A stretch of 64,000 nucleotides of DNA from Morchella semilibera (lineage: Eukaryota; Ascomycota; Pezizomycetes; Pezizales; Morchellaceae). A program made the position numbers and the translations under genes. The stretch is taken from positions 1,546,668-1,610,667 of the forward strand of contig WBVU01000011.1 in the NCBI GenBank assembly GCA_009192285.1, written 5' to 3'. The notes beneath the pieces are model-generated. The model was not told the origin of the DNA, made no database searches, and saw only the letters and a list, made by a program, of their open reading frames with translations. Positions 12,301 through 24,654 of this stretch are shown piece after piece (position 1 is the stretch's first letter; the number at the start of each line of letters is the position of its first letter).

Positions 12301-15136
12301 TGCCGAGCTCATGTAGCTCGAGCAGCACGTGTCGTTGGATTTTTATGCACTTCCAGTCAAGTCCAATCATACATGTAGATTGTGCTAAAGCTTTTCGTAC
12401 GCCACGAGGGGCCAAGGTGGTAGGTATCATATGATGGCGCTTGGAAGTTAATCTTATGGCTTTTAGGTAACTAGAGCCGTTCTCATAATCCTCATGATAG
12501 GCTTCAGCTTACTGTGGTAAAGAAAAATCACCACACCATAACGCCAAAGGATCTTCGTGCTGTTTGGTCCAATTGGAGCGTGCCAGTATTCGTGTCTATT
12601 GCAGCAGGCCCCTATCCAAGAGAGCTGGTTTCATTACGCAGCATTCTCAAGAGCCAAACCTCCTCCAAGAAGGTTATTGAACTGCACTCATGGGTTGGGG
12701 TGCCGTCTTCCCAGGAAAGCCCCCGCCTTCTGATTGTCTCAATTTTTCATTTCAGGCCCCCCTTAGTAGAGCCTTGTATGCTCAGTGGACATTGTCTTGA
12801 TCGAATTATAAACAGTTTTGCATCTAGCCGGAAACGGGAAGCTATATATGTATATATAATAAGTTGAACTGAGCTTACCAGAGCTTGGATGAGCATCTAG
12901 GAAGATATATGTATATCAACCAAGAAGAAGGGTCTCGGGAGGGGCTTACTCTAACATATCTTATCAGAGATACCTCGACCGGCTTTCTACCCCCCGGGTC
13001 CGGCGGTGCCTGCGTTTGGTGTTGTGGTGTTGCCCATAAACCCCAATAGGCCCAGCTACCAACGCACTATCCCACTTACCGCAAAAAGATAGATCGAGAG
13101 TGCTTATTAGATCTGTATGCGGAATCATGACGTTGATTTAGGTTTGTGTTTATGCAAGTTAGAGAACTTGAACAGAAGGCCCTCCTACATGTGGTCAAGG
13201 TTAGAGTGCGGCGTGGCATAGTAGTACAACCCTCAGAGCCTAGCAAGGGTTAGGGTTCGTCTTTGGGGGGAAGTGGCTAAAACTTCCAGTGTCTCAAAAG
13301 ACAATGGTATTATACCACCGCATGTTCTATCTACTACCTTAATAGTAGCGTATGATTTCTAGCCCGTTCCCATTGTAAAAATTCCTTTAGGGACCAACGG
13401 ACTGTCGGGTTACGTAGAACCCACCCTTACAGTAAATCTACCAGACCCTGCAAACTCGAGAATAAGTATCCACTCGCAGAAAGCCAGAGTGTGCTCCTCT
13501 CCCGAACAGCACAGTATAGGGTATACGTATAAAATACTGGATTGCCCTGGCACTAACGGGCCAGAAAGACTGAGATGGGAGCTCTCTATATATATAGTGG
13601 TTTGACTTCTGCTGGAGGTTAATACCCTTTGAATGCTTAGATCTGTTAATACGCGTCGACCTCTCTTGGCATAGAGGCTCCGCATCACTATCAATCACTC
13701 GATCGTTTTGTGCCAAGATATCTTCCCGGTTTACTCATGCGAGGGTGCGTTTTTATCGGGTTGATGCTCTTGGGTAAGATCTCCCTTGCCAATCTATCCC
13801 TAATAGCATCAATCGCGACAAATCTTTTATATATATATCATATATCTAGCCTCAATCGAATCCCTATAGCTACGGCGCCCGGAGTTTAAAGACCCACAAT
13901 TCGTTTCAAATCCCCAAGGCTTTTTACCACAAAAACTACATGCAGATTCTCATGAAGATGACCTATGCCTAGATGGGGTAGTTTTTTTTTCTCGATCTAG
14001 GGGTGCGTGTGTTAATTTTGGGGGGGTGAACCAACCTGTCAATTTATCGCCGCCAAGACCATTTGACTCGTCGAGGTTCTGGGCGCCATACTCGCCCGAG
14101 AGGAAGGTTTGTTGACGGCAACACAGGCTTTATTTACTTTTTGGCTCAAGAATACTCGGCAGTTCCTTCCCCGCACGATAACCGAGCATATAAAAAACAA
14201 TTTTCCCAGAAAGGTTGGTTACAGATGCCGCTTCTCTTCACGATGCGTTCTGCATAATATCAGCCGTGGCCGTTGCTAGCTGGCATAATTCTTACTATCG
14301 TAGGGATGCGGCTAGAGTAGACCTGATTCACGTCAAGTCCTTTTAGGCGTAATTACTGGTAGGTTGTAGGTACATGTATGTACAACTCATGTCAGAGATT
14401 TTGAAATGCCCATTTCTGGTTCCATTAGTTGGCTGGCAGGTTTCTAAGAATCCGGAAGTGAGGCCTAGAGTATGTTTATGTTTAGTAAGTACATGTAGTA
14501 AAGTATATAACGCTCGCTAACTGGTTATGTTTTACTAACCGCCTGGGGTGGGATGTGTGGCTTTCCGGGCCGGGTAGCTCCGGATCTGTTAATTGCCCGT
14601 AGGTGGGTGTCACACAAAACGCTGCAGAGAAGCCAGCACATGGCGCGCGAATCTTGTTGGCGTTTGTTTGATGTTCTGGTCCCTGCAGATCGTGAATGCT
14701 TGTGCAGGTATGTTGAGACTTTTGTGCCTTTATACATTAATTACTTTATATAATTTATGTTTTGTTTTGTGAAATTTGAACCAGAATCTGAATCCTTTGG
14801 GATAGAGCTTATAGCTGGGCGGCTCTTTTCTTTGACCTGTATGTAGTATAATCCCTGTTTATCAACAAGCATACCTGCATTAAGCTCCCGCTGTTAATTC
14901 TCACACCTTTACCCCTGCAGCACTCTAAAGCCCTTGCTTCAGGGCAGCGTGGGGTTGGTGGGTGTCGTCAGTCGTCAGTACAGACCACACACCACAGACC
15001 GCAAAAAAACTAAAAAGACTAAAAAAAAAACTTATCTTCTTTTTTACCGCTACATAACCACCAGCTTTATCCCCTTAGTTTCCGAAACCTCTTTAATCCT
15101 AGAAACCTCCGAACCCTTAACCCTCATCCCCAAACG
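9345..15136. other. Large gene-poor spacer (5.8 kb)
   Basis: Only short frames without recognisable domains are present, and most rely on non-ATG starts. I see TATATA stretches (about 11815-11832, 11990-12010, 13828-13840), TACATGTA at 14371-14378 and 14490-14497, and many stops in all frames. The final 230 bp before 15137 are A/C-rich and probably the 5' leader of the secreted-protein gene. Decayed mobile DNA is possible but I could not find paired termini. Confidence 0.5.
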
Positions 15137-16065
15137 ATGCATTACACAACTATTCTTCTCGGTTTCCTGACCGGCCCTGTTTTAGCCGCCTTTACCTTCA
15201 ATAGCACCATCACCCAAGGCTTCACCTTTGATGGCCGCATCCCAACAAACGGGGTTTCGCCAGACTGTAGCGCTGCCTACTCGGCCCCTATCAACTGCGA
15301 TGCTAGCTTGCTACAGTTGGCTGACATGGGGGCTGGAACTAGCCTCTATACGCAAGCTGGACTCGAGAAAGTTTGCACAGTCGACTGCCTCAACGCCCTT
15401 AATGACTGGAACAAAAATATGCGCCAATCATGCACCGTCCAGGATAAGGTCTTTGCGGACCAGGAGAACCTTGGCTACCTCAGCTCTGTACTAGATGAGG
15501 AGGCCTACGTGATCCAAGAGAATATTTATTGGCCGTTCTGTTTTAAGGACTCGTAAGTTTTTCATCTTCTGGAAATTGGCAACGAAAAAATCAACTCTTG
15601 GGTAGTGCTACGGGAACTTTTTGTTTGGCCGCCGAATCTCTCCCTGAGTGGCCCCCCATCTCTGGCCAGACCAATGAAGCCACCACATCTGCCTTCTGCA
15701 AAAGCGACTGCCGCATGCAGGAGTCGTTCCTCATGAACCGCTATTACAACGACTATGATCTCGTGGATGCTGAAGTCGAGTGCATGGGGATCAACTTCTC
15801 CCAGCTCCCCATGAATCTTAACATGAAGGAGGTCTTCGGGTATGCCTCGACCTCGCAGGAAGGAGTTGTTGGCCCGAATACAGGCGGTAAGCTCGTAGGC
15901 GGGGAAATCAACTGGGAATCTATCTTGATGGGTTCTGCTGGTGCGGGTTCGTCTAGCTCTAGAGCTGGCTCTGCGGCGGCTACGGGAGAGCAGCAGGGGG
16001 CGGCCGATAGGGTTAGGGTTTCTGGTATCTTTCTCGTTGCTGTTGTGGGGGTTGTCCTGATATAG
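15137..16065 (+). CDS. Secreted Cys-rich protein, probably GPI-anchored
   Basis: Two exons (15137-15552, 15606-16065) give 292 codons (291 aa); the 53-nt intron splits a Ser codon. An N-terminal signal peptide is clear (MHYTTILLGFLTGPVLA, then AFTFNSTI). The body is Cys-rich: DCSAAYSAPINCDASLL, KVCTVDCLNAL, SCTVQDKVF, WPFCFKDS, GTFCLAA, AFCKSDCRM, VECMGINF. There are N-glycosylation sequons such as NST. The C-terminus has a small-residue Gly/Ser/Ala linker (about residues 250-275), then a basic spot and a hydrophobic tail ending VAVVGVVLI, the layout of a GPI attachment signal. The Cys spacing recalls regions flanking LysM modules in fungal secreted proteins, but I see no clear LysM. Probable location is the cell wall or plasma membrane surface; function is unknown. 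It converges on the dioxygenase gene. Confidence 0.82.
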
Positions 16066-16835
16066 AGGGTATATTTCTAGATGCGAATATTCCATTTGTA
16101 GGGCGTAAAAGCATGTTATGGCGTTTCGGTATTTTTAGTTTTTAGTTTATAGTTTTCATAATCCAGCTGTATAATACAAGTCGATGTCTGAATCCTGAGT
16201 CAACTACGCAGCCTATCAACTTCAAATCCTCATAGAGTTTAAGGAATCTTTGTATGAGGGCCCGGAATTAACTCTTCTGTCATTTGCCGCATCAATCGGA
16301 GTCTGTAGATTATCTTTTTTAGTTAACTGGTGAAGCGTTATTGCGTTGCTACACCGGGCCCCTTTACCGATATCATACCGATAGGGAGAAGAATACAAAC
16401 CACCTGTATGATCAGATATCCGTCATCTGTTTTTTTTTTCCCTTCTACGACCAGAACTCTTTAGCCTCAAGCTGGAGGTGGTAGTAAAAATAGCACTATA
16501 GTAATTATCGCGCTTTTTGTGTACTAGCAGAAGGTTCTGTTTTGTTTCTGCACACCCGAGGAGGATTGTTGGACGGATTTGTGATTGGAAGGGGAGAGCT
16601 CGCGAGGTTATGGTAGGAAATGAAGGAAATGATTGCGATGCAGCAAAAAACTCTATGCCAAGCCGCGTAGAAGACCCCTACAACCACCCCATGTCCCCAT
16701 TGATTCATAGCTATAGCCGCATACTTAGTGCATGTACATGTAGTTATATCCCGTGTTAGTTAAATTCGGCATCAAATAAGATTCTACACAGTTGCAGTAA
16801 AAATTACAGAGTACATAAGAAAACAATTTCTTCCT
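16066..16835. other. Convergent 3' spacer
   Basis: These 770 bp lie between the stops of the secreted-protein gene (+) and dioxygenase gene (-). A T run lies near 16431-16440, and TACATGTA at 16735-16742. No gene is seen. Confidence 0.55.
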
Positions 16836-17754
16836 TTACAGCACGTCCTCTAGTTTTGGTAGAACCCTCTCAAACATGATGTCTGTCCTCATCGTATACT
16901 TGACTCCTGCCGTCACTGGCTCTCCCGAATGTAACAACCCCTTGTGCTGGAATATCAAGACCCTTCCTACTTTTGGCTCGACATCTAGACATTGATCCGC
17001 CCCTGGGTTGCGAGATAGGTAGTTACATGGCAGAAAACGGGTGGAACCGCCTTTGAGACCCTCGGCATCGTCGCCTGAGGAATTGAGGTAGAGGTGAAGT
17101 GTCAGAAAGGAGTGCTCTTTGTCGTCTGGGGTAACGTAGGACCCGTCGCCATGGGCTAATGGAGGAATGTCAGTATATTCGTAAAATTTGGTAGGATGGC
17201 TAATTAGTACACACTTACGTTTGAAGTACTGATCCTTGGTATATCTCAAAAACCGGAGCCTCTCATTAAGTCTATCCATCCGATTCGATCAGCAGCCCTT
17301 TCGCTCACCACCGACTACTACGTCTCGATAACACATACCTCGTCATCTTCCACTTATAACACTTCCCCGCATACCCTCCGATATCCCACCCCGTGCCCTC
17401 CCCTATCTCTACCACCTCATCCAGGTAAGGCCTTACTCGCCCATATATCAACTCTGCGAGCTCGAAATCGTCAATCATAATCCTAGTGCAGTCGCGGATA
17501 TCCTTCCGTAGCACCTGGCTGAAGCCCGAATTGATTAGTGCCTCCTGCCACCCACCGCCTGTCAACGCCGCAAACTGCAGCAGGCTGTGGCACTCGTCAG
17601 GGGTGAACAGGTCGTCTATCACGAGTGCATAGCTCATGGGCTTCGAGTAGGAGCGCGCAAGAGGGGTTTTCGCGAAGTCAATCCGCTCGGCGTGGACGCC
17701 GGTTGGGGCGGAAGGAGTAGAGAGAAGCTTTGTTTTGATGGTTTGGGCATCCAT
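16836..17754 (-). CDS. 2-oxoglutarate/Fe(II) dioxygenase, prolyl 4-hydroxylase-like
   Basis: Three exons (17754-17339, 17271-17219, 17155-16836) make 263 codons (262 aa). The spliced core reads TRLNERLRFLRYTKDQYFK, then PHGDGSYV. This places the metal ligands H158 and D160 (HxD), the distal ligand H232 (LLHSGEPV) and the 2-oxoglutarate-binding K242 ten residues later, the exact spacing of P4H-type double-stranded beta-helix enzymes. The N-terminal part (YALVIDDLFTPDECHSLL) is the usual entry strand. There is no signal peptide or ER retention motif, so a cytosolic or nuclear enzyme is more likely than a collagen-type hydroxylase. The substrate cannot be read from sequence. The start ATG (MDAQTIKTKL) is the first in frame ahead of conserved text. 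The first intron acceptor was chosen because it restores the conserved RLNERLRFLRY segment. Confidence 0.88.
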
Positions 17755-17853
17755 AGCTGGGTTGGTAGAGTGCGTATATACGTATATATATGCTGATTCG
17801 GGTTGAATGTATGTAGATTTATCGGAAGGTCTTTCCTTAAAGCCTATGCGGGA

Positions 17854-17868
17854 GGGGGGGGGGGGGGG
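17854..17868. repeat. Poly-G tract (15 nt)
   Basis: Uninterrupted run of G about 100 bp upstream of the dioxygenase start codon, preceded by GGA. Confidence 0.9.
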
Positions 17869-18334
17869 CTTTATAGAGATGAGCTCTATCATCACGGCAG
17901 TGCTGCTAGGTCTTACTTGCGGGGTAGCTTCTGCAGAAGTGGGGCTGACTGAGTCTACAATACCCCATGATCTACGTATACGTATATACTAATTATACAG
18001 TATGAGTATGAGAATGAGTATGAGTACAAATATGCACTTCTAGAGAACACGTAACCGATTATATTACCTCTCTTTCTCACAAGGTATCTACATGTAGTTA
18101 GCCAGAGCTCTGTACCTGGGCATCTGATAAAAAAATGCCCTGTGGTCGTGAGGCAATCCAGCACTGACTCAATGATCCCAGAATATATACATGTACCTAC
18201 AGTAGTGTAGATACCACCTTACTCTAGATGGACTGATGTTAGATTAGGGTTAGGCTCGCCTATTATCCCCCCCCCCCCTGCGCGGATCGAGGCTTGGTGT
18301 GTCTTGACAAGGTTACTGCATATATGGTACTCCG

Positions 18335-18407
18335 GTGTGAAGGGTAAGTGAGTAGAACGCGGCGGTGCGGTTCGCGTTGCTACGTTCTACTCACTTACCC
18401 TTGACAC
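18335..18407. mobile_element. Short hairpin element (MITE-like), copy 1
   Basis: Two 25-bp arms (18335-18359 and 18383-18407) are inverted repeats with one mismatch around a 23-nt loop. The arm core is GGGTAAGTGAGTAGAACG. A second copy with the same arms and a related loop in reverse orientation lies at 62011-62083. Similarity continues into the flank GTACTCCGGTG on one side. There is no coding capacity. Two copies in 64 kb, both palindromic, suggest a non-autonomous DNA element or a folded-RNA repeat; no clear target duplication is visible. Confidence 0.7.
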
Positions 18408-20209
18408 TGTCTAAGTACTAGTACATACCTACCATCGAAGATCATTGGTCGGATTAATCAACCAATGAGCTGTGAGGCATTCGCTACAGTATTACGACCT
18501 ACTTTACTCTTTGCACCTAGTACCTTATATTTACACCGTCACGATCCTTCTATGTCATACTCGTCTACTATTGGGTTAGAGTTGATTAAGTACATGTAGG
18601 TATATGTATGCACGTACGTACCCACATAGGTATTGGAAAGCTTAAGTGGCGCAGGTTTTGGCCTCTATTTCCTCGTTATAGTCTGCGTTTGCGGGGTGTT
18701 ACATTTACTCTCAAGGGGATGTATATAGGTTACATCGAGTGGTCCACCACAATAATATTGTTCGGGCAAGTTAAAGTGTACCTACATCTAATGGGGATAG
18801 TCCAGTTAAGTGTGCTGCGACGTTTCGCACAGTATAGATATGAAGCTCGAGATGCCTTTTTAATCATGTATGTCGTATAGTATTGATCATGGTCTGTTTT
18901 GTGAAGTGCATGTAGGTATTTGGATGCATGGCTTGTTCCTAGTCTTTTTAAAGCAATTTTCATTACTCTGATACAACTCTGGCTCTTACGTAAAAAGATC
19001 CAGTTTTTATTTTTAAAGTGAAGGATATTACGTCTTGGTACCTTTCTCCTGCGTAAGTACATAGGTGAATGTGATCGTGCGTCACTGCATATAACTGCTC
19101 TGGCTGCTACCCATAGCGTTGATACAAACCCAACCAATGAAAATACTGCGAGGAGCATGTCTGTATTTTACGTGCATACCCGATATGTAGGTAAATCCCC
19201 TCCTAAAGGCCTGAACCTACCTACCAACGGGGTTCTCCACTAAAATATTTTATAATACCTTAACCACTCCCTTTTAACAATTCAAAGGGTCCCTATTCAT
19301 CATTATAATTAATTGTGTTGTGGTTCTACACTTGGAACCTGGTTCCACCTAGTTTGGGTGGTAGAGTACTTTCACTCTACGTTGGCCTTTTCAACCCGCC
19401 TCACTGGTAATATCCCTGACCCCGACCAACTTGGATACGTATAAGCACAATAGAGCATAATAGTCATTCTCATCCTCCTCCCACCTCATTCCTACCCCCA
19501 ATACTCGTTTAGGATTAACCTTAGCCCGGACCTCCTCATGTTCTGTTTTATTACAGGGAAAGAAAGACAGAAGGGAAAGAAAAGACATAAAAACGGCACC
19601 ATGAATTCCGATTTTTGCTGCCCAAAAATAAAAGGCCCCCAAAAATATGAATTGTGAAAAATAAAGAAAGAAAACCCTTAAAAAAATCATATTGCGGATC
19701 CTCATCCCATTTCAGACCACCGCGCGCACACCTACCCCACATGAGCTAGCTCAAAAATGACCGCAAATGAGAACAAAGAAAAATTTACCACGATTAAGAT
19801 GATGACCCAAAGGAAAGCGCATCTCTTGAATACAAGTACACCTTTTAAGAGGACTCAACATAACAAGACACTAGGGGCTATTGTGTTGCTGAATGACAAA
19901 AGATAAGAGTATCAGCAGGTACATGACGGACTAACGCAGACAGCAACATAAATCTTATTTTTTTATGCCCAGTACCTCTTTTAAAAAATAATAGTAAAGG
20001 AGAGAGAAGGGGATTTTCTTAAAAAGAAAAAAAAAAGGAAGAGGAAGAAAGGGGAGAAAGAGAGAAAGAAGAGAAAACGCCCTCCCAACCCAAACCCACG
20101 CCGAATCGGCTTTAAGTAAAGAAAGGGCGTTAAAATGTGGAGACTGATAATACGGAATTCTTCATAAAGATATGATATGCTTAAAGGAAAAGGGCTCCCT
20201 CATCCATGC

Positions 20210-23200
20210 TTAAGATCCTCCCATCTGCCTTTCAATTATTTTCGCCAGAGCATCGGGGTCGTTTTGTATCTCAGGGTTTTCGACAAGAATCTTATTGATC
20301 ATCATGAGTTGATTGGCGTCCATATCAGGGAAAATTTGAACAAGATTCTGGGTCATTTCTGCCAATGGTATAGGGAGCGACCCTGAGGCTGGTGAGGGTG
20401 TAGGGTGTGCGTTGTGGGCAGGATTAGGAGGATATGGTCCTCCATTGTATGGGGTGTTGTATTGTTGTTGGTGAACGTTGGGGACCGGATAGGTAAAGTT
20501 ATGTTGCTGCGCCTGTTGAGGAGGTGTGTATGGTGTTCCTTGATGGTGCATAGCTGATGGGGTTGGGGCGATTGGGGTGAACGGAGATCCAGCATCTGAA
20601 GCACGATGGCGCATTTGCGTATAAGGAGACATTGACGCAGTGGGATGCGTTGGGGTTGCTGAGGATAGGCCCACAAGATTTCGAATAACGACAAAAATGA
20701 CGATTAGGAGCTTTCCCTGACGGCCGTTTTGGGGGATACTTGAAGGCGGATCTAATACGTTGAACCAATCTGGAAGACTGTCCTTCTCATCGACAGGAAC
20801 AATATAAAGATCCTTGATACACTTTTGCAGGTGTTTTCCAACGACTGCGTACCTGTCCCTCTCCTTGAAATAGTCGAAGAGCTTTTTGAACTCTGTTTGG
20901 GCCATACTATCTGTGGGGGTGAGAGAAACCATAACAAGAGAGCTACTCTTCGAGAACTTCTGGCCGCACAAATACTCAGTTGCGCGATCATGCTTGATGC
21001 GACCATCGATATGCAAAACGTCGGTTAACAAATCAGACCATTTAGTACTCGCAACATACTCTGGGCCTCCAACTAATGCAGCTGTAGCTGATAGACTTGC
21101 AATTCCATTCATTTCTACGCGCCCCTTCCACTCATCCTCTTCTTCTTCGTGGCGTGGGGAGTAATGGTCATCATCTGACATGGCACTTGCTGGGGAGTAT
21201 GGTGGTGTGGCATCACCGTCATCATCTTTAAGAAGCATATCAATATCCTTATCAATCTTAGGGTCTGCGTCACGGGTCGTGGCCGGAACAGCTGGCCTCA
21301 TCGCTCTAGGAATACGGTTTGTGTCCGGTGCCTCAATGTGATCCCAGACGTTCTCGATACTAAAATTCCGTCCTTTTTCGGGTTTAGCGTCCGAAACGGG
21401 AGGCCGCGACGGAGATCTCAAACCCTCTTCATGGTTCTCAGGCGCAGTGACCGGGCTCTCTGTAATTTCAACGGCGGCAGAAGGCGATTTGTCGGTCGCA
21501 GAGACTGGTGGGTCATCGGTGGAATCAGACCTGTGTAAAATCCCGCCGGATGGAACGAGACTATCGACGTCGTGATCTGTTGGTTCGGTGTCCTCGACTT
21601 CACCGACCAATTCCTCGCCTTTATGTGTCCTCCGAATTCGAGGCCCAGTTTCCGTGATCAAAGTGTTATGCTTCTCGGATTCTAGACGTATCCTCTGCAT
21701 CAACTCCTTTAGCTCCTTCGACGCCATCTCATCTGTTGTCATGTGGGCCAGCCTAGAAGGCTCCAAATTCTCCTTCAACAGCTCCTCACTCAATGAAGGA
21801 TTGGCGCGGAGGTTGTACGCAACAGACCTTACTTTCTTGGTGTATTCAGGAGGTAATTCGCCTCCTTTGAAGAAAAGTAGATAGACATGATGCTCCACCT
21901 GTAATGCAAGCTTTTCGCAGACTTTATTAACTGTTTGGCCTTGCGGCAAAACCAGTTCGTTTTCAGAGACAAGGGTATTGGCGCGCTCAATGAGTGGTAC
22001 CATCAGAAAGCTCGCGACTTTCCGACGGCCTTCGTTTCGAAGCTCGTCAATGGTCTCAACAAGCTCTTTCTGGGGTGTGTTATCCTCTGTTTTCTGCCTC
22101 TTGATTGGCGGTTTTGCTATAGAAGCTCTTCTAGGCGATGGCTTCACATCCTTGGGACTAGCATCTACCGCGATCGCTGATACCCGGCGTATTCTCTTGT
22201 GTGGTTCCTAGAAAGATTTGTTTTAGAAATAATACGGCATGCCTGCCTGGGTCACGGATATATACCTCATCCTCATGCTTGTATTCTCCATCCGAATCGC
22301 CTGTAGGTTTCCGTTTGAGCGATTTGATCGATCTGATAGAATCGCGTCGAGCATCCCTCCTGCTGGGTTCCTCTTTTGTAGAGGAAATTGGGGTCTGTGG
22401 AGCCCGAAAAATCTCATAATATTAGTCTCTGCGGAGAGGGCAGCGACGGCGATCTTACCTGAGGCTCCATTGAATCCTCCATTACTTCCTTCGAAACCCC
22501 ATTCCCATTACTTTCGATGGATTCCTTGGTAAGAGACAACTCCATGGACTCTGTCCTTCCGCGATCTTCTGGCTCTTCTGGCCTTTCCTGCTCCTCTTGC
22601 GTGACTTGTTTTTCTACCCCTCCCGCTATTTCTGGCTCCTCTGGCTCCTCTGGCTCCTCTGGCTCCTCTGGCTCCTCTGGCTCCTCTGGCTCCTCTGGCC
22701 CCTCTGGCCCCTCTGGCTCCTCTGGCTCCTCTGGTTCCTCTGGCTCCTCTGGCTCCTCTGGCTCCTCTGGCTCCTCTGGCTCCTCTGGCTCCTCTGGCTC
22801 CTCTTCTAGCTTTCCTGGTTCTTCTGGCTGTTTCAGCTGCTCTTCCTCTGTCTCCCCTGAATCCTCTGGGGGCTTGTTTGGGATGTCTTCCTGCGTACCC
22901 TGCGCAATGTCGATATCCATTGGGTCATCCTGCTCCGCAACCGGAGGGGGGGTTCGTCTCGGCACCTCCACTTCCACTACAACCTGCTTCTTCTTCCTCC
23001 TTTGCATTGGCTTTTTTAGCACAGGTGTATCACTTGGCGCAGGTAACTCCGGAAACTCTGGGGCCGGGGCAGCTTCGCTCTTGGTGGGAGTTGGTTCATT
23101 CTTGAAGTTCCTAGCAGGCGTTGAATCTTGTTTCTGACCTCTAGCCGGTGTTATGTCTTTCTTTCCCCTTCTCCTTCCAGTTGGTTTCTTTTCCCAAGGC

Positions 23201-23728
23201 TTCCCACCCTTCTCCAATTGATTCAAAAGGACTTGGTGATTTTCCGGCCTGCAGACCTCGCAAAAGTACTGCTTTGGGATTTTCTTCTTGGGGATCCCCA
23301 TACACTGGGTATGCTGCCAGGCTTCACACCCTTCACACTGGATCATCATCCTCGAATCATCCTCGTCCTCTTCTTTTGCTCCACAGACACATCGGATGAT
23401 ATCATCAGGCGATCCATTGGTGTTCTCCCCCTCCACAGTCTGCGACCTGTCTGGTGAGGCTCGCTCTTTCGCGGGGGTCTTTTTTTTCGCTTTCGACGCT
23501 TGACCTGAAGCGGGCGCAGGCGACGCGCTTTCGAGTCCGATATCGGAGAGGCGGTTGTTAACACCTTTCGTAGAACGAACGCTGCGTCGTGGCTCTGTCA
23601 GAAGCGCGCCAGTTAGCCATGTACATGTCTTTAATTGCGTGATTTAAACGTGGGGATGATAAACGTGATGGGAGGAAGCCTGAGGCGGTGGGGAGAGGGA
23701 AATTGTTTGACGGAGGCTTACCAGCCAT
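20210..23728 (-). CDS. bye1: Bye1-like transcription elongation regulator (PHD, TFIIS central, SPOC)
   Basis: Four exons (23728-23722, 23594-22459, 22394-22266, 22207-20210) give 1090 codons (1089 aa); the first exon is only 7 nt. A PHD finger at about residues 66-118 shows CVCGAKEEDEDDSRMMIQC, CEAWQHTQCMG and FCEVCRPE. A run of Glu-Glu-Pro repeats occupies about 264-327. A TFIIS central domain spans about 477-595 (RRKVASFLMVPLIERA to MTTDEMASKELKELM). A SPOC domain spans about 784-939 (WKGRVEMNGIASLSATA to GKLLIVIFVVIR). A Pro/Gln/His-rich tail and a short terminal helix (ALAKIIERQM) follow. This order defines Bye1 in yeast and PHF3/DIDO relatives, which bind RNA polymerase II and histone H3K4me3; that is family knowledge. 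The protein is longer than yeast Bye1 because of low-complexity linkers. It is divergent from the coiled-coil gene at 24655. Confidence 0.92.
22628..22804 (-). repeat. 9-bp coding minisatellite (Glu-Glu-Pro repeats)
   Basis: About twenty copies of the unit GGCTCCTCT on the + strand, with a few variants (GGCCCCTCT, GGTTCCTCT). It is read as Glu-Glu-Pro (variants Glu-Gly-Pro) in the Bye1-like protein between the PHD and TFIIS-M domains. The unit is a multiple of three, so changes in copy number keep the frame. Confidence 0.92.
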
Positions 23729-24654
23729 GATCGATTTTTAAAGGGGTTTATTTATCGAAGTGCAATACTAAATCTGCTTGTCTTTCTCTCTTCCCTGAAG
23801 ATATTTGTCTAATGGTGGAGTTTGTTGTTGATGGCCCAACGGCCAAATTTTTACACGGACCAGGCTAGCGCGCGATATGGAACCCTCGGATGCAGTGGGA
23901 TGGCAGGAAAGTGCATACACAGTTCAAGGAATACGAATCGGAGGGGAGGGGGGAGAACGAAGGGAATAGAATCTCTAGGGTTTTCTTTCTAGTCGGACGG
24001 TGTAGATAGGCAATACCCAACAGTTCTGTGTCTCGTCTTCTTCTCTTTCTCACGGTGGTATCTCACAAAATCTTAACTTTCTCTTTCTCCCCCGTGGTCT
24101 CGTGACAAGCGAACAGTCTCTCCTCTTGGTATCTTTATCACGAAATGCTGGCAGCGTGTTCCGTCTGTCTGTTCCTATGACGACACTTTTCTGGGCTTAC
24201 TCTCACAGGCAATGATTTCGGTAACCTCTTCACTTGCAGATGTTGTTATGATAGGCGGTGAAGTTTTGGGCGAGGGAAAGTTAAGGTGGGGGAGGGGAGG
24301 GAAAAGCGGAGGAGATGACAGAACGTCGAGTCGGCGATCAAACGAAAAGGAAGGATGATGAAAGAAACAAGAGACTGTCTCGGCAACATCCTCTATACGC
24401 ACTTAACGCGTATATTAGGGTACAGATCACGGGAACTTAGTGGTGTGACCTAATATGCTTGGCAACGCGCTGCCCCTTCGGATTCCGCAGCCTGGTTAGA
24501 TACATTCATACTGCGCTGTTCCGCGGTGAACTCAACCATCTCACAGTACTTCAAACATTCCTACCGCACCAAGCACTACTTCCACGCCGTAATATACTAT
24601 TCTTACTCTCTTCTAGTCTCGTTACCTTCTTACCCAGAGCATTTAAACTTCACA
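23729..24654. promoter_or_regulatory. Divergent intergenic region of bye1 and the ZNF830-like gene
   Basis: These 926 bp lie between two start codons pointing apart, so both promoters lie here. No element beyond short pyrimidine-rich stretches (about 24035-24100) and purine-rich stretches (24285-24330) is recognisable. The actual transcription starts cannot be read. Confidence 0.5.

Larger units (their letters stand above)
17755..20209. other. Gene-poor spacer with hairpin element and homopolymers
   Basis: About 2.5 kb without a convincing gene. It holds a run of 15 G at 17854-17868, TACATGTA at 18089, 18188 and 18591, a C run near 18269-18278, the hairpin element at 18335-18407, and A-rich and GA-rich tracts at 19980-20080. 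A 142-codon frame on the - strand (18730-19158) opens with a hydrophobic N-terminus but has no supporting domain, so it is not called as a gene. Confidence 0.5.

Noticed and set aside
12085-12867. Overlapping short frames suggesting a decayed transposase
   Set aside because: No catalytic motif, no terminal repeats and no similarity I could recognise.
18238-18256. TTAGATTAGGGTTAGG as a telomere-like tract
   Set aside because: Only about two units, not a repeat array, and ordinary genes occur on both sides.
18730-19158. A 142-codon - strand frame with a hydrophobic N-terminus
   Set aside because: It has an ATG and a signal-like start, but no domain, an AT-rich composition like the surrounding spacer and no conserved text. 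It could be a small secreted protein but cannot be supported.
22517-23137. A 206-codon + strand Gly/Ser frame
   Set aside because: It is the antisense shadow of the Glu-Glu-Pro repeat in the Bye1-like gene.
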